A stretch of 64,000 nucleotides of DNA from an uncultured Blautia sp. (GTDB lineage Bacteria > Bacillota > Clostridia > Lachnospirales > Lachnospiraceae). Position 1 is the stretch's first letter. Each line of letters begins with the position of its first letter. Shown in pieces: positions 34,281-42,143 of this stretch. Below the pieces are notes generated by a model. It was given only the letters and a program-made list of their open reading frames with translations, was not told where the DNA came from and searched no databases. The stretch covers positions 1 through 64,000 of the forward strand of contig URVB01000012.1 in NCBI GenBank assembly GCA_900551075.1. Direction: 5' to 3'. The translations under genes were made by a program, and so were the position numbers.

Positions 34281-35009
34281 TTACACCTCTCCTTCATGAA
34301 CGATGCACTGGTATTCCCCACGTTCCACTAAATCCCTGATCCGCTTGTACTCCTCTTCATCAATCGGAATAAAGCGGATATAATCTCCTGCTTCCACCAA
34401 AATCGGCACTTCTCTGCCCGGGTCATAGGTCTTCACGGGCGTCATGCCCATAAGCTGCCATCCTCCCGGGGAATCCAACGGATAAATCCCTGTCTGGGAG
34501 CCGCCGATGCCTACACTGCCTGCATTGATCTTCAGTCTTGGATTTGCAAGACGCGGCGTATGAATTCTCTCGTCCAGACCGCCAAGATAACAGAAGCCCG
34601 GCAAAAAGCCCAGCATATAGATCAAATAATCCTCAGAGGAATGGAGCCTGATTACTTCCTCCTCCGTCAAACCCGCATGCTGTGCAATATTGGCAATGTC
34701 AGGGCCGTATTCCCCACCGTAACATACCGGAATTTCAAATACTTTTTTGTGTCTGTTACCTGCTTTGACATCTACCTTCAACAGACACTGGATTCTCTCT
34801 CTGATTTCTTCATACGTGATCACGCGGGGATCGTAATTGATAAGCAGGGAACAAAATGCCGGAATCACATCCACGACGCCCTCAATATACTGATCCCTCA
34901 TCAGTTGTACGGTGGCTGCGATCTTACGGTTAATCTCCGGACTGATCTCTTTTCCGAACTCCACCAGCAGTGAGGAATCACCCGCTACTAAAATCCTAAT
35001 ATTCTGCAT
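34281..35009 (-). CDS. pxpB: 5-oxoprolinase subunit B (AHS1 family)
   Basis: 242 residues from the ATG at 35009 (MQNIRILVAGDSSLLVEFGK), behind ATAGGAGAG. AHS1 signature: YIEGVVDVIPAFCSLLINYD, IPVCYGGEYGPDIANIAQHA, LGFLPGFCYLGGLDERIHTP, GGSQTGIYPLDSPGGWQLMG. PxpB binds PxpC; together with PxpA they hydrolyse 5-oxoproline. AHS1 is also the second half of the urea-carboxylase transferase. Second gene of the operon, 82 bases after the transporter gene. Confidence 0.92.
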   Translation of the reverse strand: MQNIRILVAGDSSLLVEFGKEISPEINRKIAATVQLMRDQYIEGVVDVIPAFCSLLINYDPRVITYEEIRERIQCLLKVDVKAGNRHKKVFEIPVCYGGEYGPDIANIAQHAGLTEEEVIRLHSSEDYLIYMLGFLPGFCYLGGLDERIHTPRLANPRLKINAGSVGIGGSQTGIYPLDSPGGWQLMGMTPVKTYDPGREVPILVEAGDYIRFIPIDEEEYKRIRDLVERGEYQCIVHEGEV

Positions 35010-35091
35010 ATGGTTCTCTCCTATTTTAAAAAGGTGCAACCAGCTTCAATGATTACACCTTTATTTTCCCAATAAACCAAACCCTGACAGC

Positions 35092-36294
35092 TTAGAACAA
35101 GCCGCTGAGATTGGATACAAATGTATTAATTCCCAGATAAGCGGAAAGAATAACTACTAAAATACCTAAAACCAGCAGCCATGTCGGATGATGATAAGTG
35201 GCACCCATAATGGATTTCTTCCTGGATGCGATCAGGCAGATTCCCAGGGTAATCGGCAGGATCAATCCGTTTAAGGCACCTGCTACAACCAGAAGGGTCG
35301 CCGGGCTTCCAAGAATCAGCATGATCAGGGTGGACACTGCAATAAAACCGATAACCACCCAGTTTTCGTTCCTTTCAATTGCCGGATGGAAGGTTTTCAG
35401 GAAAGATACAGATGTATAAGCTGCACCGATGATCGATGTGATTGCAGCACAAAGCAGTACCAGTCCGGCAAAACGGTATCCGATTTGACCTGCGCCCTGG
35501 CGGAATGCATCTGCTGCCGGGTTTGATGCGTCCAGAGTCACGCCCTTTACGACAACACCCAGAACTGCCAAAAACAGGAAAATACGTACGATAGTCGCAA
35601 TTCCGATTCCCATGACCGAGCTCTTGTTGATTTCTTTGAGGTTTTTCTCTCCTGTGATACCTGCATCAATCAGACGATGCGCACCGGCAAAGGTAATATA
35701 GCCGCCTACCGTGCCGCCCAGAAGAGTGATGATGGCCGGAAACAGATTGGTAACACCGGCATCCGGAACGAAGGTATTTTTTAATGCATCGCCGAAAGGC
35801 GGCTTTACCATAATGATCACAATAAAAATAACAATGATCATTACACCGCCCAGCACCTTGGTCAGCGTATCCATAGCAGCCTTGGCATTTTTTAAAAGGA
35901 AAACCACGATTGCAAGTCCGCCTGCCAGAATATAACCTGCTTTTGTAGGAATTCCCAAAAGCGTATGAAATCCAAGCGCGCCGCCGCCGACATTCCCGAT
36001 ATTAAACACAAGTCCGCCCAACACAATCATAAACGCAACCAGATATCCTAGGCCCGGAAGGACCTTATTTGCTACATCCTGTCCACGAAGCCCTGTCACA
36101 CATAAAACCCTCCAGATATTCATCTGTGCAATAGCGGCAAGAATAATGGAAAACAGAATAACAAAGCCAAAGCTGGCAGCATGCTGGCCTGTAAATGTTG
36201 CTGTCTGCGTCAAAAATCCGGGTCCAATCGCTGAGGTTGCCATAAGGAATGCTGCACCGAGCAGGGCACCTCCGCTTTTCTTCTTTTCGTTCAT
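35092..36294 (-). CDS. NRAMP-fold transporter lacking the metal-binding motif
   Basis: 400 residues from the ATG at 36294 (MNEKKKSGGALLGAAFLMAT), behind AAGGAGG. About 11 membrane helices with the NRAMP layout. The helix-1 motif, DPGN-x-x-T in true NRAMP metal transporters, reads GPGFLTQT here: both metal-ligand residues (Asp and Asn) are replaced. The helix-6 region (GGTVGGYITFAGAHRLIDAG) also lacks the usual Met-Pro-His metal site. It is therefore probably not a Mn/Fe carrier. As the first gene of the pxp-biotin operon it likely imports the organic substrate, perhaps 5-oxoproline or a related amide; this is inference. Two hairpins precede it. Confidence 0.8.
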   Translation of the reverse strand: MNEKKKSGGALLGAAFLMATSAIGPGFLTQTATFTGQHAASFGFVILFSIILAAIAQMNIWRVLCVTGLRGQDVANKVLPGLGYLVAFMIVLGGLVFNIGNVGGGALGFHTLLGIPTKAGYILAGGLAIVVFLLKNAKAAMDTLTKVLGGVMIIVIFIVIIMVKPPFGDALKNTFVPDAGVTNLFPAIITLLGGTVGGYITFAGAHRLIDAGITGEKNLKEINKSSVMGIGIATIVRIFLFLAVLGVVVKGVTLDASNPAADAFRQGAGQIGYRFAGLVLLCAAITSIIGAAYTSVSFLKTFHPAIERNENWVVIGFIAVSTLIMLILGSPATLLVVAGALNGLILPITLGICLIASRKKSIMGATYHHPTWLLVLGILVVILSAYLGINTFVSNLSGLF

Positions 36295-36365
36295 TTTATT
36301 TCCTCCTTCAGCTTTTTTATCATTATACTTAAAATTCAGCATTTTAACAAGTTAAATAGTTAATA

Positions 36366-36414
36366 ATTAAAAAATCAGGTAACCGGATTGCGTTTGGAGC
36401 AAACCGGATTACCT
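36366..36414 (-). terminator. Hairpin with T-run in the leader of the transporter operon
   Basis: Leftward stem GGTAATCCGG / CCGGTTACC with a one-base bulge, followed by TGATTTTTT. It lies about 70 bases upstream of the transporter start and downstream of the glyA terminator, so it may be an attenuator of the operon or a second terminator for glyA. Confidence 0.65.
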
Positions 36415-36424
36415 TCTTATGGAA

Positions 36425-36455
36425 CGAAAAGGCGCTCTGCATCATGCAGAACGCC
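36425..36455 (-). terminator. glyA terminator
   Basis: Leftward stem GGCGTTCTGCA / TGCAGAGCGCC followed by TTTTCG; it begins 39 bases after the glyA stop. Confidence 0.75.
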
Positions 36456-36493
36456 TTCGCCCTATTTGTGCTGTTATTACAGCACAACTGGGA

Positions 36494-37732
36494 TCAACCC
36501 ACAAGAGGATATTTTTCAGTTAAAGCCTTCACAAGAGCCTTTGCCTCTTCCTTATTCTCCCGGCTCTTCAGCATCAATGCGATCGCCTCCGCTATCGTGT
36601 CCATATCCCCCGGCTGCATGCCTCTGGACGTCACTGCTGCCGTACCCAGACGTACGCCGCTTGTTACAAATGCTGACTGCGGGTCATTCGGAATCGTATT
36701 CTTGTTACAGGTAATATTTACTTCATCCAAAAGGTTTTCCATTTCTTTTCCGGTTACCCCAAGGTTTCTCAGGTCGACCAGCATTAAATGATTGTCTGTA
36801 CCGCCGGAAACAATATCTACCCCACGCTTCTTCAGACCTTCACAGAGAGCCTTTGCATTCTCAACCACAAGACGGGCATATTCCTTAAACTCCGGCTGCA
36901 GTGCCTCCTTCAGACAAACGGCCTTTGCTGCGATCACATGCATCAGAGGCCCTCCCTGGATACCCGGGAATACTGCTTTATTGAAGTTGAATTTTTTTGC
37001 GTTTTCCGCGCTGCTCAGAATCAAACCGCCGCGGGGTCCGCGAAGCGTCTTATGCGTTGTGGTAGTGACTACGTCCGCATAGGGAATCGGGCTTGGATGC
37101 TGCCCTCCTGCGACCAGGCCCGCAATATGAGCCATATCCACCATGAAATAAGCACCTGTCTCATCCGCGATCTCACGGAACTTTTTAAAATCAATGACTC
37201 TTGCATATGCACTGGCACCGGCTACGATCAGCTTCGGCTTACATTCCTTTGCTATTCTGCGCACTTCCTCATAATCAATGACTCCGTCATCATTGACTCC
37301 GTAAGAAACTGCATTGAAATATGCGCCTGACAGGTTTGCCGGGCTTCCATGTGTCAGATGCCCGCCGTGTGCCAGATTCATTCCAAGAACCGTATCTCCC
37401 GGCTTCAGCATGGCAAAAAATACGGCCATATTCGCCTGTGCTCCGGAATGCGGCTGTACATTGGCATATCCGCAGCCAAACAGCTCCTTCGCACGCTCAA
37501 TGGCCAGTTTTTCCACTTCATCCACACAGACACAGCCACCGTAAAATCTTTTTCCCGGATAACCCTCTGCGTATTTATTTGTAAGAGGGCTTCCCATAGC
37601 TGCCATAACAGCTTTACTTACCCAGTTTTCTGACGCAATCAATTCAATATGGGAATTCTGCCGCTCTACCTCTGCCTTAATCAGTTTTGCAATATCCTGA
37701 TCCACCTGCTCAATTTCCTCTAATGAATACAT
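36494..37732 (-). CDS. glyA: Serine hydroxymethyltransferase
   Basis: 412 residues. PLP Lys in [47 protein letters not shown] motif ([15 protein letters not shown]), and [18 protein letters not shown]. It interconverts serine and glycine, feeding one-carbon units into folate. Upstream ribosome site GGAGGAT. It is divergent from the alcohol dehydrogenase gene across a 215-bp gap that shows an 8-bp inverted repeat. No glycine riboswitch was recognised. Confidence 0.96.
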   Translation of the reverse strand: MYSLEEIEQVDQDIAKLIKAEVERQNSHIELIASENWVSKAVMAAMGSPLTNKYAEGYPGKRFYGGCVCVDEVEKLAIERAKELFGCGYANVQPHSGAQANMAVFFAMLKPGDTVLGMNLAHGGHLTHGSPANLSGAYFNAVSYGVNDDGVIDYEEVRRIAKECKPKLIVAGASAYARVIDFKKFREIADETGAYFMVDMAHIAGLVAGGQHPSPIPYADVVTTTTHKTLRGPRGGLILSSAENAKKFNFNKAVFPGIQGGPLMHVIAAKAVCLKEALQPEFKEYARLVVENAKALCEGLKKRGVDIVSGGTDNHLMLVDLRNLGVTGKEMENLLDEVNITCNKNTIPNDPQSAFVTSGVRLGTAAVTSRGMQPGDMDTIAEAIALMLKSRENKEEAKALVKALTEKYPLVG

Positions 37733-37857
37733 GATTCATCCTCCTCTGTACCAAAATAATCATAACCGAATTTGATTATAACCGATTCTCCGCTTTGTGT
37801 CAACGTGAAAAAGACATTTGTCCGCAACACAAAAATCTTTTGCCTTTTTCTCTCTAT

Positions 37858-37887
37858 TCTTGCGAATTATTTTGACTAATCGCAAGA
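37858..37887. repeat. 8-bp inverted repeat between glyA and the alcohol dehydrogenase gene
   Basis: TCTTGCGA (37858-37865) and TCGCAAGA (37880-37887) are perfect arms around 14 bases in the divergent promoter region. A regulator operator is possible; it lies 61 bases upstream of the dehydrogenase start. Confidence 0.5.
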
Positions 37888-37947
37888 TATTTGCTTTAAT
37901 AAAAAAGAAAATAAAAGAATTCCTGTATTCTATAAGGAGCGTCCATT

Positions 37948-39132
37948 ATGAGAAGTTTTGAATATTATGCACCCACTAAAGTAATCTTTGGAAAAGATAC
38001 CCATTTACAGGTTGGTTCTATATTAAAAGAATACAACTGCAAAAAAGTACTGATCCATTACGGAGGCAGCAGCGCGGTTGCTTCCGGACTTCTGGATGAA
38101 ATAAAGAAATGCCTGGCGGAAGCTGACGTGGATTTTGTCACCCTGGGAGGAGTCGTTCCAAATCCCAGACTTTCCAAAGTACGGGAGGGAATTGAATTGT
38201 GCAAAAAAGAAGGAGTGGATTTCCTACTGGCCGTAGGCGGCGGCAGTGTCATTGATTCCTGCAAGGCAATCGGCTACGGGGCTGCCAATCCCTGGACGGA
38301 TGTCTGGAATTTCTACTTAAAGACCGAAACCCCCAAAGCCTGTCTTCCGGTAGGTGCAATTCCGACGATCGCTGCATCCGGAAGCGAAATGAGCAACTCC
38401 AGTGTAATTACCAATGAAGAGGGCTGGCTGAAACGGGGCAGCGCCAAAACTGATTTCTGCCGTCCGAAATTCGCAATCCTAAATCCAAGACTTACTTATA
38501 CGCTTCCGCAGTATCAGACAGAGAGCGGATGTGTAGATATCCTGATGCACACTATGGAACGATACTTTGTAAATATTGAGACCATGGAAATCACGGACAG
38601 CATCAGCGAATCCCTGATGCAGACAGTCATCTATAACGCCCGTATCCTAATGAAGGAACCTGGCAACTACAATGCCCGTGCCGAAATCATGTGGGCTGGC
38701 AGCCTGTCCCACAATGGACTCACCGGCTGCGGTACTGCCGGCGGTGACTGGGCATGCCATCAGCTTGAGCATGAGCTCGGCGGCCTTTATGATGTAGCAC
38801 ACGGTGCAGGCCTTGCAGCTATCTGGGGAAGCTGGGCACGGTATGTTTATCAGGAAAACCCGGAGCGTTTCGCACAGTTTGCTGCCAATGTATTCGATAT
38901 TCCCTGCGGAATGGATTTTGAAAAAACTGCCCTTGCGGGAATCGAAGCCATGGAGGATTTCTTCCGTTCTGTGGAAATGCCCACCAATCTTCACGAGCTT
39001 GGTCTTAATCTGAACGAAAAACAGATTCACGAGCTGGCATTCAAATGCAGCTATGAAGATACCCGTACCATCGGTGTGTTCAAGCAGCTCAATCTGAAGG
39101 ATATAGAAAAGATTTATCTTATGGCACGGTAA
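37948..39132 (+). CDS. Iron-containing alcohol dehydrogenase (BDH type)
   Basis: 394 residues. NAD(P)-binding GGVVPNPRLSKVREGIELCK with LLAVGGGSVIDSCKAIGYGA; metal ligands in GCVDILMHTMERYF and in CHQLEHELGGLYDVAHGAGLA with three His. The length and motifs fit butanol dehydrogenase/YqhD-type enzymes that reduce aldehydes to alcohols with NAD(P)H. Start at the ATG at 37948 behind TAAGGAGCG. A terminator follows. The orphan shell-protein cluster lies 1.5 kb downstream, which may or may not be functionally linked (aldehyde handling is common for microcompartments). Confidence 0.9.
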   Translation: MRSFEYYAPTKVIFGKDTHLQVGSILKEYNCKKVLIHYGGSSAVASGLLDEIKKCLAEADVDFVTLGGVVPNPRLSKVREGIELCKKEGVDFLLAVGGGSVIDSCKAIGYGAANPWTDVWNFYLKTETPKACLPVGAIPTIAASGSEMSNSSVITNEEGWLKRGSAKTDFCRPKFAILNPRLTYTLPQYQTESGCVDILMHTMERYFVNIETMEITDSISESLMQTVIYNARILMKEPGNYNARAEIMWAGSLSHNGLTGCGTAGGDWACHQLEHELGGLYDVAHGAGLAAIWGSWARYVYQENPERFAQFAANVFDIPCGMDFEKTALAGIEAMEDFFRSVEMPTNLHELGLNLNEKQIHELAFKCSYEDTRTIGVFKQLNLKDIEKIYLMAR

Positions 39133-39198
39133 ATCCGCAATCCGGTTTATTGCACGCAGCAAAATAAAAGTTATATTTTATTCCCGCAAATAAAAAAC

Positions 39199-39233
39199 TG
39201 CTCAGGCTGGTTGAAAAAGCCCGGGCATTTTTT
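39199..39233 (+). terminator. Terminator after the alcohol dehydrogenase gene
   Basis: TGCTCAGGCT pairs with AGCCCGGGCA (one wobble, one mismatch), then six T. It separates the dehydrogenase from metY. Confidence 0.7.
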
Positions 39234-39312
39234 ATTAACATTGTTTCATCCATAATTTTGTGTTATTATCTTTTTAATACATTTTTTATTTATAAGGAAA
39301 GGATACAATAAG

Positions 39313-40593
39313 ATGAGCGACCTGAAATTAGAAACCAAATGCCTCCATGCAGGGTATGCCCCTTCCAGGGGCGAACCATGCGCACTGCCTGTTTATCAGA
39401 GTACCACCTTCAAATATGATACAACTGAAGAAATGGGACAGCTTTTTGACTTAAAAGCAGAGGGATACTTCTATACCCGTCTGCAGAACCCCACCAATGA
39501 TGCGGTTGCAGCCAAGATTGCCGCTCTGGAAGGCGGTGTTGCCGCACTTTTGACCTCTTCCGGACAGGCTGCAAACTTCTATGCCGTATTCAACATCTGC
39601 GAAGCAGGGGATCATATCGTTGCTGCTTCCACCATTTACGGCGGAACGTTCAACCTTCTTGGCGTTACGCTCAAAAAATTAGGAATTGACTGCACATTCA
39701 TCGACACAGACTCCAGTGCCGAAGAAATCGCGGCAGCATTCAGACCCAATACAAAAGTTCTTTTCGCAGAGACGGTTGCCAATCCGGCACTTGTTGTCCT
39801 GGATATTGAAAAATACGCAAAGGCAGCTCATGAGCACGGAGTGCCTCTGATCATGGACAATACCTTCGCAACCCCGGTCAACTGCCGTCCCATTGAGTGG
39901 GGCGCCGACATTGTCACTCACTCCACCTCCAAATACATGGACGGACACGGACTGCAGGTAGGCGGCGCTATCGTGGACAGCGGAAACTTTGACTGGGATG
40001 CTTACGGCAGCAAATACCATGGTCTCACAGAACCGGATGAATCCTATCATGGTGTCGTATACACCAAACAGTTTGGCAAAAAGGCCTACATTATGAAAGC
40101 TACTTCCCAGCTAATGCGCGACCTTGGTTCTATCCCCTCTCCAATGAACTGCTTCCTGCTGAACATTGGTCTGGAAACCCTTCCGCTTCGTATGGAACGC
40201 CACTGCAGCAATGCACAGAGGGCCGCCGAATTTTTAAATGCGCACGAAAAAGTTTCTTCCGTCTGCTTTGCAGGGCTTCCGGGTGACAAATACCACGGCC
40301 TCGCACAGAAATACATGCCGAACGGTACCTGCGGCGTAATCTCCTTTGAATTAAAGGGCGGACGTGAAACGGCCGTACGGTTTATGGACAGCCTGGAAAT
40401 GGCAAATATCGCTACACACGTGGCCGCATCCAAAACCATGGTCCTGCACCCCGCAAGCCATACGCACCGCCAGATGAACGATGTTCAGCTCGCAGAGGCG
40501 GGTGTTTCCCCGGGAATGATCCGTCTGTCCATCGGCATCGAGCATATAGATGACATTATTGCAGATCTTTCCAGAGCACTGGATAAGGCCTGA
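39313..40593 (+). CDS. metY: O-acetylhomoserine sulfhydrylase (aminocarboxypropyltransferase)
   Basis: 426 residues, Cys/Met metabolism PLP family. PLP Lys in THSTSKYMDGHG; YFYTRLQNPTNDAVAAKIAA, SSGQAANFYAVFNI, IYGGTFNLLGVTLKKL; C-terminal SIGIEHIDDIIADL. The length above 420 and the long insert fit MetY rather than MetB/MetC. It makes homocysteine from O-acetylhomoserine and sulfide. Ribosome site AAGGAAAGG. No SAM or T-box riboswitch was recognised in the 180-bp leader. The microcompartment genes follow 66 bases downstream on the same strand and could be co-transcribed. Confidence 0.9.
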   Translation: MSDLKLETKCLHAGYAPSRGEPCALPVYQSTTFKYDTTEEMGQLFDLKAEGYFYTRLQNPTNDAVAAKIAALEGGVAALLTSSGQAANFYAVFNICEAGDHIVAASTIYGGTFNLLGVTLKKLGIDCTFIDTDSSAEEIAAAFRPNTKVLFAETVANPALVVLDIEKYAKAAHEHGVPLIMDNTFATPVNCRPIEWGADIVTHSTSKYMDGHGLQVGGAIVDSGNFDWDAYGSKYHGLTEPDESYHGVVYTKQFGKKAYIMKATSQLMRDLGSIPSPMNCFLLNIGLETLPLRMERHCSNAQRAAEFLNAHEKVSSVCFAGLPGDKYHGLAQKYMPNGTCGVISFELKGGRETAVRFMDSLEMANIATHVAASKTMVLHPASHTHRQMNDVQLAEAGVSPGMIRLSIGIEHIDDIIADLSRALDKA

Positions 40594-40659
40594 GTTTTCC
40601 AACCAGCAAAGTACGTATTATTTTGCGCTGCCGAATTTCTGAAAGAGAGGAACTAACAA

Positions 40660-41025
40660 ATGGCAAATGAACATGAAGAACAGATAAGAATCGTACAGGA
40701 AACCGTAGCCGGCAAAGAAATCACGTTTGCGCATGTTATGGGCGGTCCGGCTCCTATCATCTACCAGAAACTGGGATTAAACCCGCAGTTGGATTATCGT
40801 TCATCGGCTATCGGAATTATGAATATGACCCCGCCGGAATCCGCCGTAATTGCATCTGATATCGCGGTTAAGAGCGGAAATGTCTATCTCGGGTTTGCGG
40901 ACCGGTTTACGGGTACGCTGATCATTACAGGGGAAATTTCGGATGTTATCTCGGCTATGACCGAAATCGTGGACTATTTCCGTGATTCCCTGGGGTATGT
41001 AATCTGCAAAATTACAAAAAGATAG
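40660..41025 (+). CDS. eutS: EutS/PduU-type microcompartment shell protein, first copy
   Basis: 121 residues, single permuted BMC domain: EITFAHVMGGPAPIIYQKLG, IGIMNMTPPESAVIASDIAV, YLGFADRFTGTLIITGEISD, and a SLGYVICKITK end. Proteins of this family form hexamers in the shell of ethanolamine or propanediol microcompartments. Ribosome site AGAGGAACT. It is followed after 11 bases by a second EutS-type gene and then a EutP-type GTPase. No EutM/EutL/EutN-type genes or signature enzymes are in the neighbourhood. Confidence 0.92.
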   Translation: MANEHEEQIRIVQETVAGKEITFAHVMGGPAPIIYQKLGLNPQLDYRSSAIGIMNMTPPESAVIASDIAVKSGNVYLGFADRFTGTLIITGEISDVISAMTEIVDYFRDSLGYVICKITKR

Positions 41026-41036
41026 GAAGTGCAGCC

Positions 41037-41465
41037 ATGGCTCAAATAACGAAGGAGGAACTGTTGGAAAAACTGTTCCATGACGATTATGAACATCTGA
41101 AGGGAAAGAGGCTGCGCATGACCCGTGTACGGGTCCCGGGAAAGGAAGTTTGCCTGGCTCATGTCATAAGTCCATCACAGGACTGCATCTATCAAAATCT
41201 CGGACTTCACATCGGTGTTCACGAAGGTGAAGACCATACAGGAGAATCGATAGGCCTGATCCGTTTTACACCCTGGGAGGCAGTTGTAGTCGCTGCGGAT
41301 ACTGCAATAAAGAGCGCAGATGTGCAGATCAGTTTTATGGATCGTTTCTGTGGTTCTCTGATCATCACCGGCAGGCTCTCTCAGGTACAGACTGCGGTTG
41401 AAGAAGTAGTCCGTTTTTTTAATGAGGAACTGGATTTTAAAACCTGCAAAATCCACAAAAGCTAA
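41037..41465 (+). CDS. eutS: EutS/PduU-type shell protein, second, diverged copy
   Basis: 142 residues, with an N-terminal extension of about 25 residues (MAQITKEELLEKLFHDDYEH) before the BMC domain: EVCLAHVISPSQDCIYQNLG, SIGLIRFTPWEAVVVAADTA, QISFMDRFCGSLIITGRLSQ, and the end LDFKTCKIHKS. It aligns with the first copy from VCLAHV onward, but the pore-region residues differ, so the two may form mixed hexamers. The extension could bind cargo; this is inference. It is the middle gene of the cluster. Confidence 0.9.
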   Translation: MAQITKEELLEKLFHDDYEHLKGKRLRMTRVRVPGKEVCLAHVISPSQDCIYQNLGLHIGVHEGEDHTGESIGLIRFTPWEAVVVAADTAIKSADVQISFMDRFCGSLIITGRLSQVQTAVEEVVRFFNEELDFKTCKIHKS

Positions 41466-41486
41466 GCGAACAGGGAAAGGTGACAA

Positions 41487-42014
41487 ATGAAAAAATTATT
41501 CCTGATGGGCAGAAGCGAAGCCGGAAAAACTTCACTGACACAGGCACTGAGGGGTGAAGAGCTTCACTACGTAAAAACTCAATATACGAATACCAGGGAT
41601 GACACCATCGACTCTCCGGGAGAGTATGCGGAATCCAAACGCTTCAGTGTCGGCCTGGCCTGCTTTTCCTTCGAGGCAGACGTAGTAGCTGTTGTTCAGG
41701 CGGCAGACGAACCGTTTAATCTGTTTAGCGCAAGCCTTCGTTCTTTTATTCTACGTCCGCTTATCGGCATAATTACGAAGGTTGATTCGCCGTATGCCAA
41801 TATTCCCATGGTCAGACAATGGATGCTCAATGCCGGCTGTGAGCGTATTTTCCTTGTGAATAATGCGACGAGAGAGGGCATCAGCGAGCTTATCGAATAT
41901 CTGGAGGAAGATCTGCCGCAGCTAACGATGGAGCAGGCGAAATTTAAACAGAGTCTCGGATTAAATGAATGGGACCCTCTTCCGGAAGGAACAGAATATC
42001 CGGAAGGCATATGA
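41487..42014 (+). CDS. eutP: EutP/PduV-type small GTPase
   Basis: 175 residues. G1 LMGRSEAGKTSLTQAL, then TQYTNTRDDTIDSPGEYAES (G2/G3 region), G4 TKVD (in LIGIITKVDSPYANI), G5-like NNATREGI. The family occurs in ethanolamine and propanediol microcompartment operons and may influence shell movement or positioning, or have acetate kinase activity in some bacteria. The C-terminal ~30 residues (LNEWDPLPEGTEYPEGI) are acidic. Third gene after two shell genes, followed by a bidirectional terminator. Confidence 0.9.
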   Translation: MKKLFLMGRSEAGKTSLTQALRGEELHYVKTQYTNTRDDTIDSPGEYAESKRFSVGLACFSFEADVVAVVQAADEPFNLFSASLRSFILRPLIGIITKVDSPYANIPMVRQWMLNAGCERIFLVNNATREGISELIEYLEEDLPQLTMEQAKFKQSLGLNEWDPLPEGTEYPEGI

Positions 42015-42095
42015 AAAGAATCCGGCGTGAAGCGCCTTTTATATGATAGGAACCCTGTTTGAATATAGAACAATCCGGCATACTTGCCTATGAGA

Positions 42096-42132
42096 AAAAG
42101 GGGTCTCACACGTTTGTGTGAAATCCCTTTTC
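42096..42132. terminator. Bidirectional terminator after the shell/GTPase cluster
   Basis: AAAAGGG pairs with CCCTTTT, with the inner stem TCACAC / GTGTGA around GTTT. It serves both the eutP-type gene (+) and the 3D-domain gene (-). Confidence 0.8.
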
Positions 42133-42143
42133 TTTTAGGATAT

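Noticed and set aside
37733..37947. Glycine riboswitch before glyA
   Set aside because: The gap is AT-rich with a short inverted repeat; no tandem aptamer pattern.
39133..39312. SAM or T-box riboswitch before metY
   Set aside because: The leader holds only a terminator for the previous gene and an AT-rich promoter; no aptamer signature was found.
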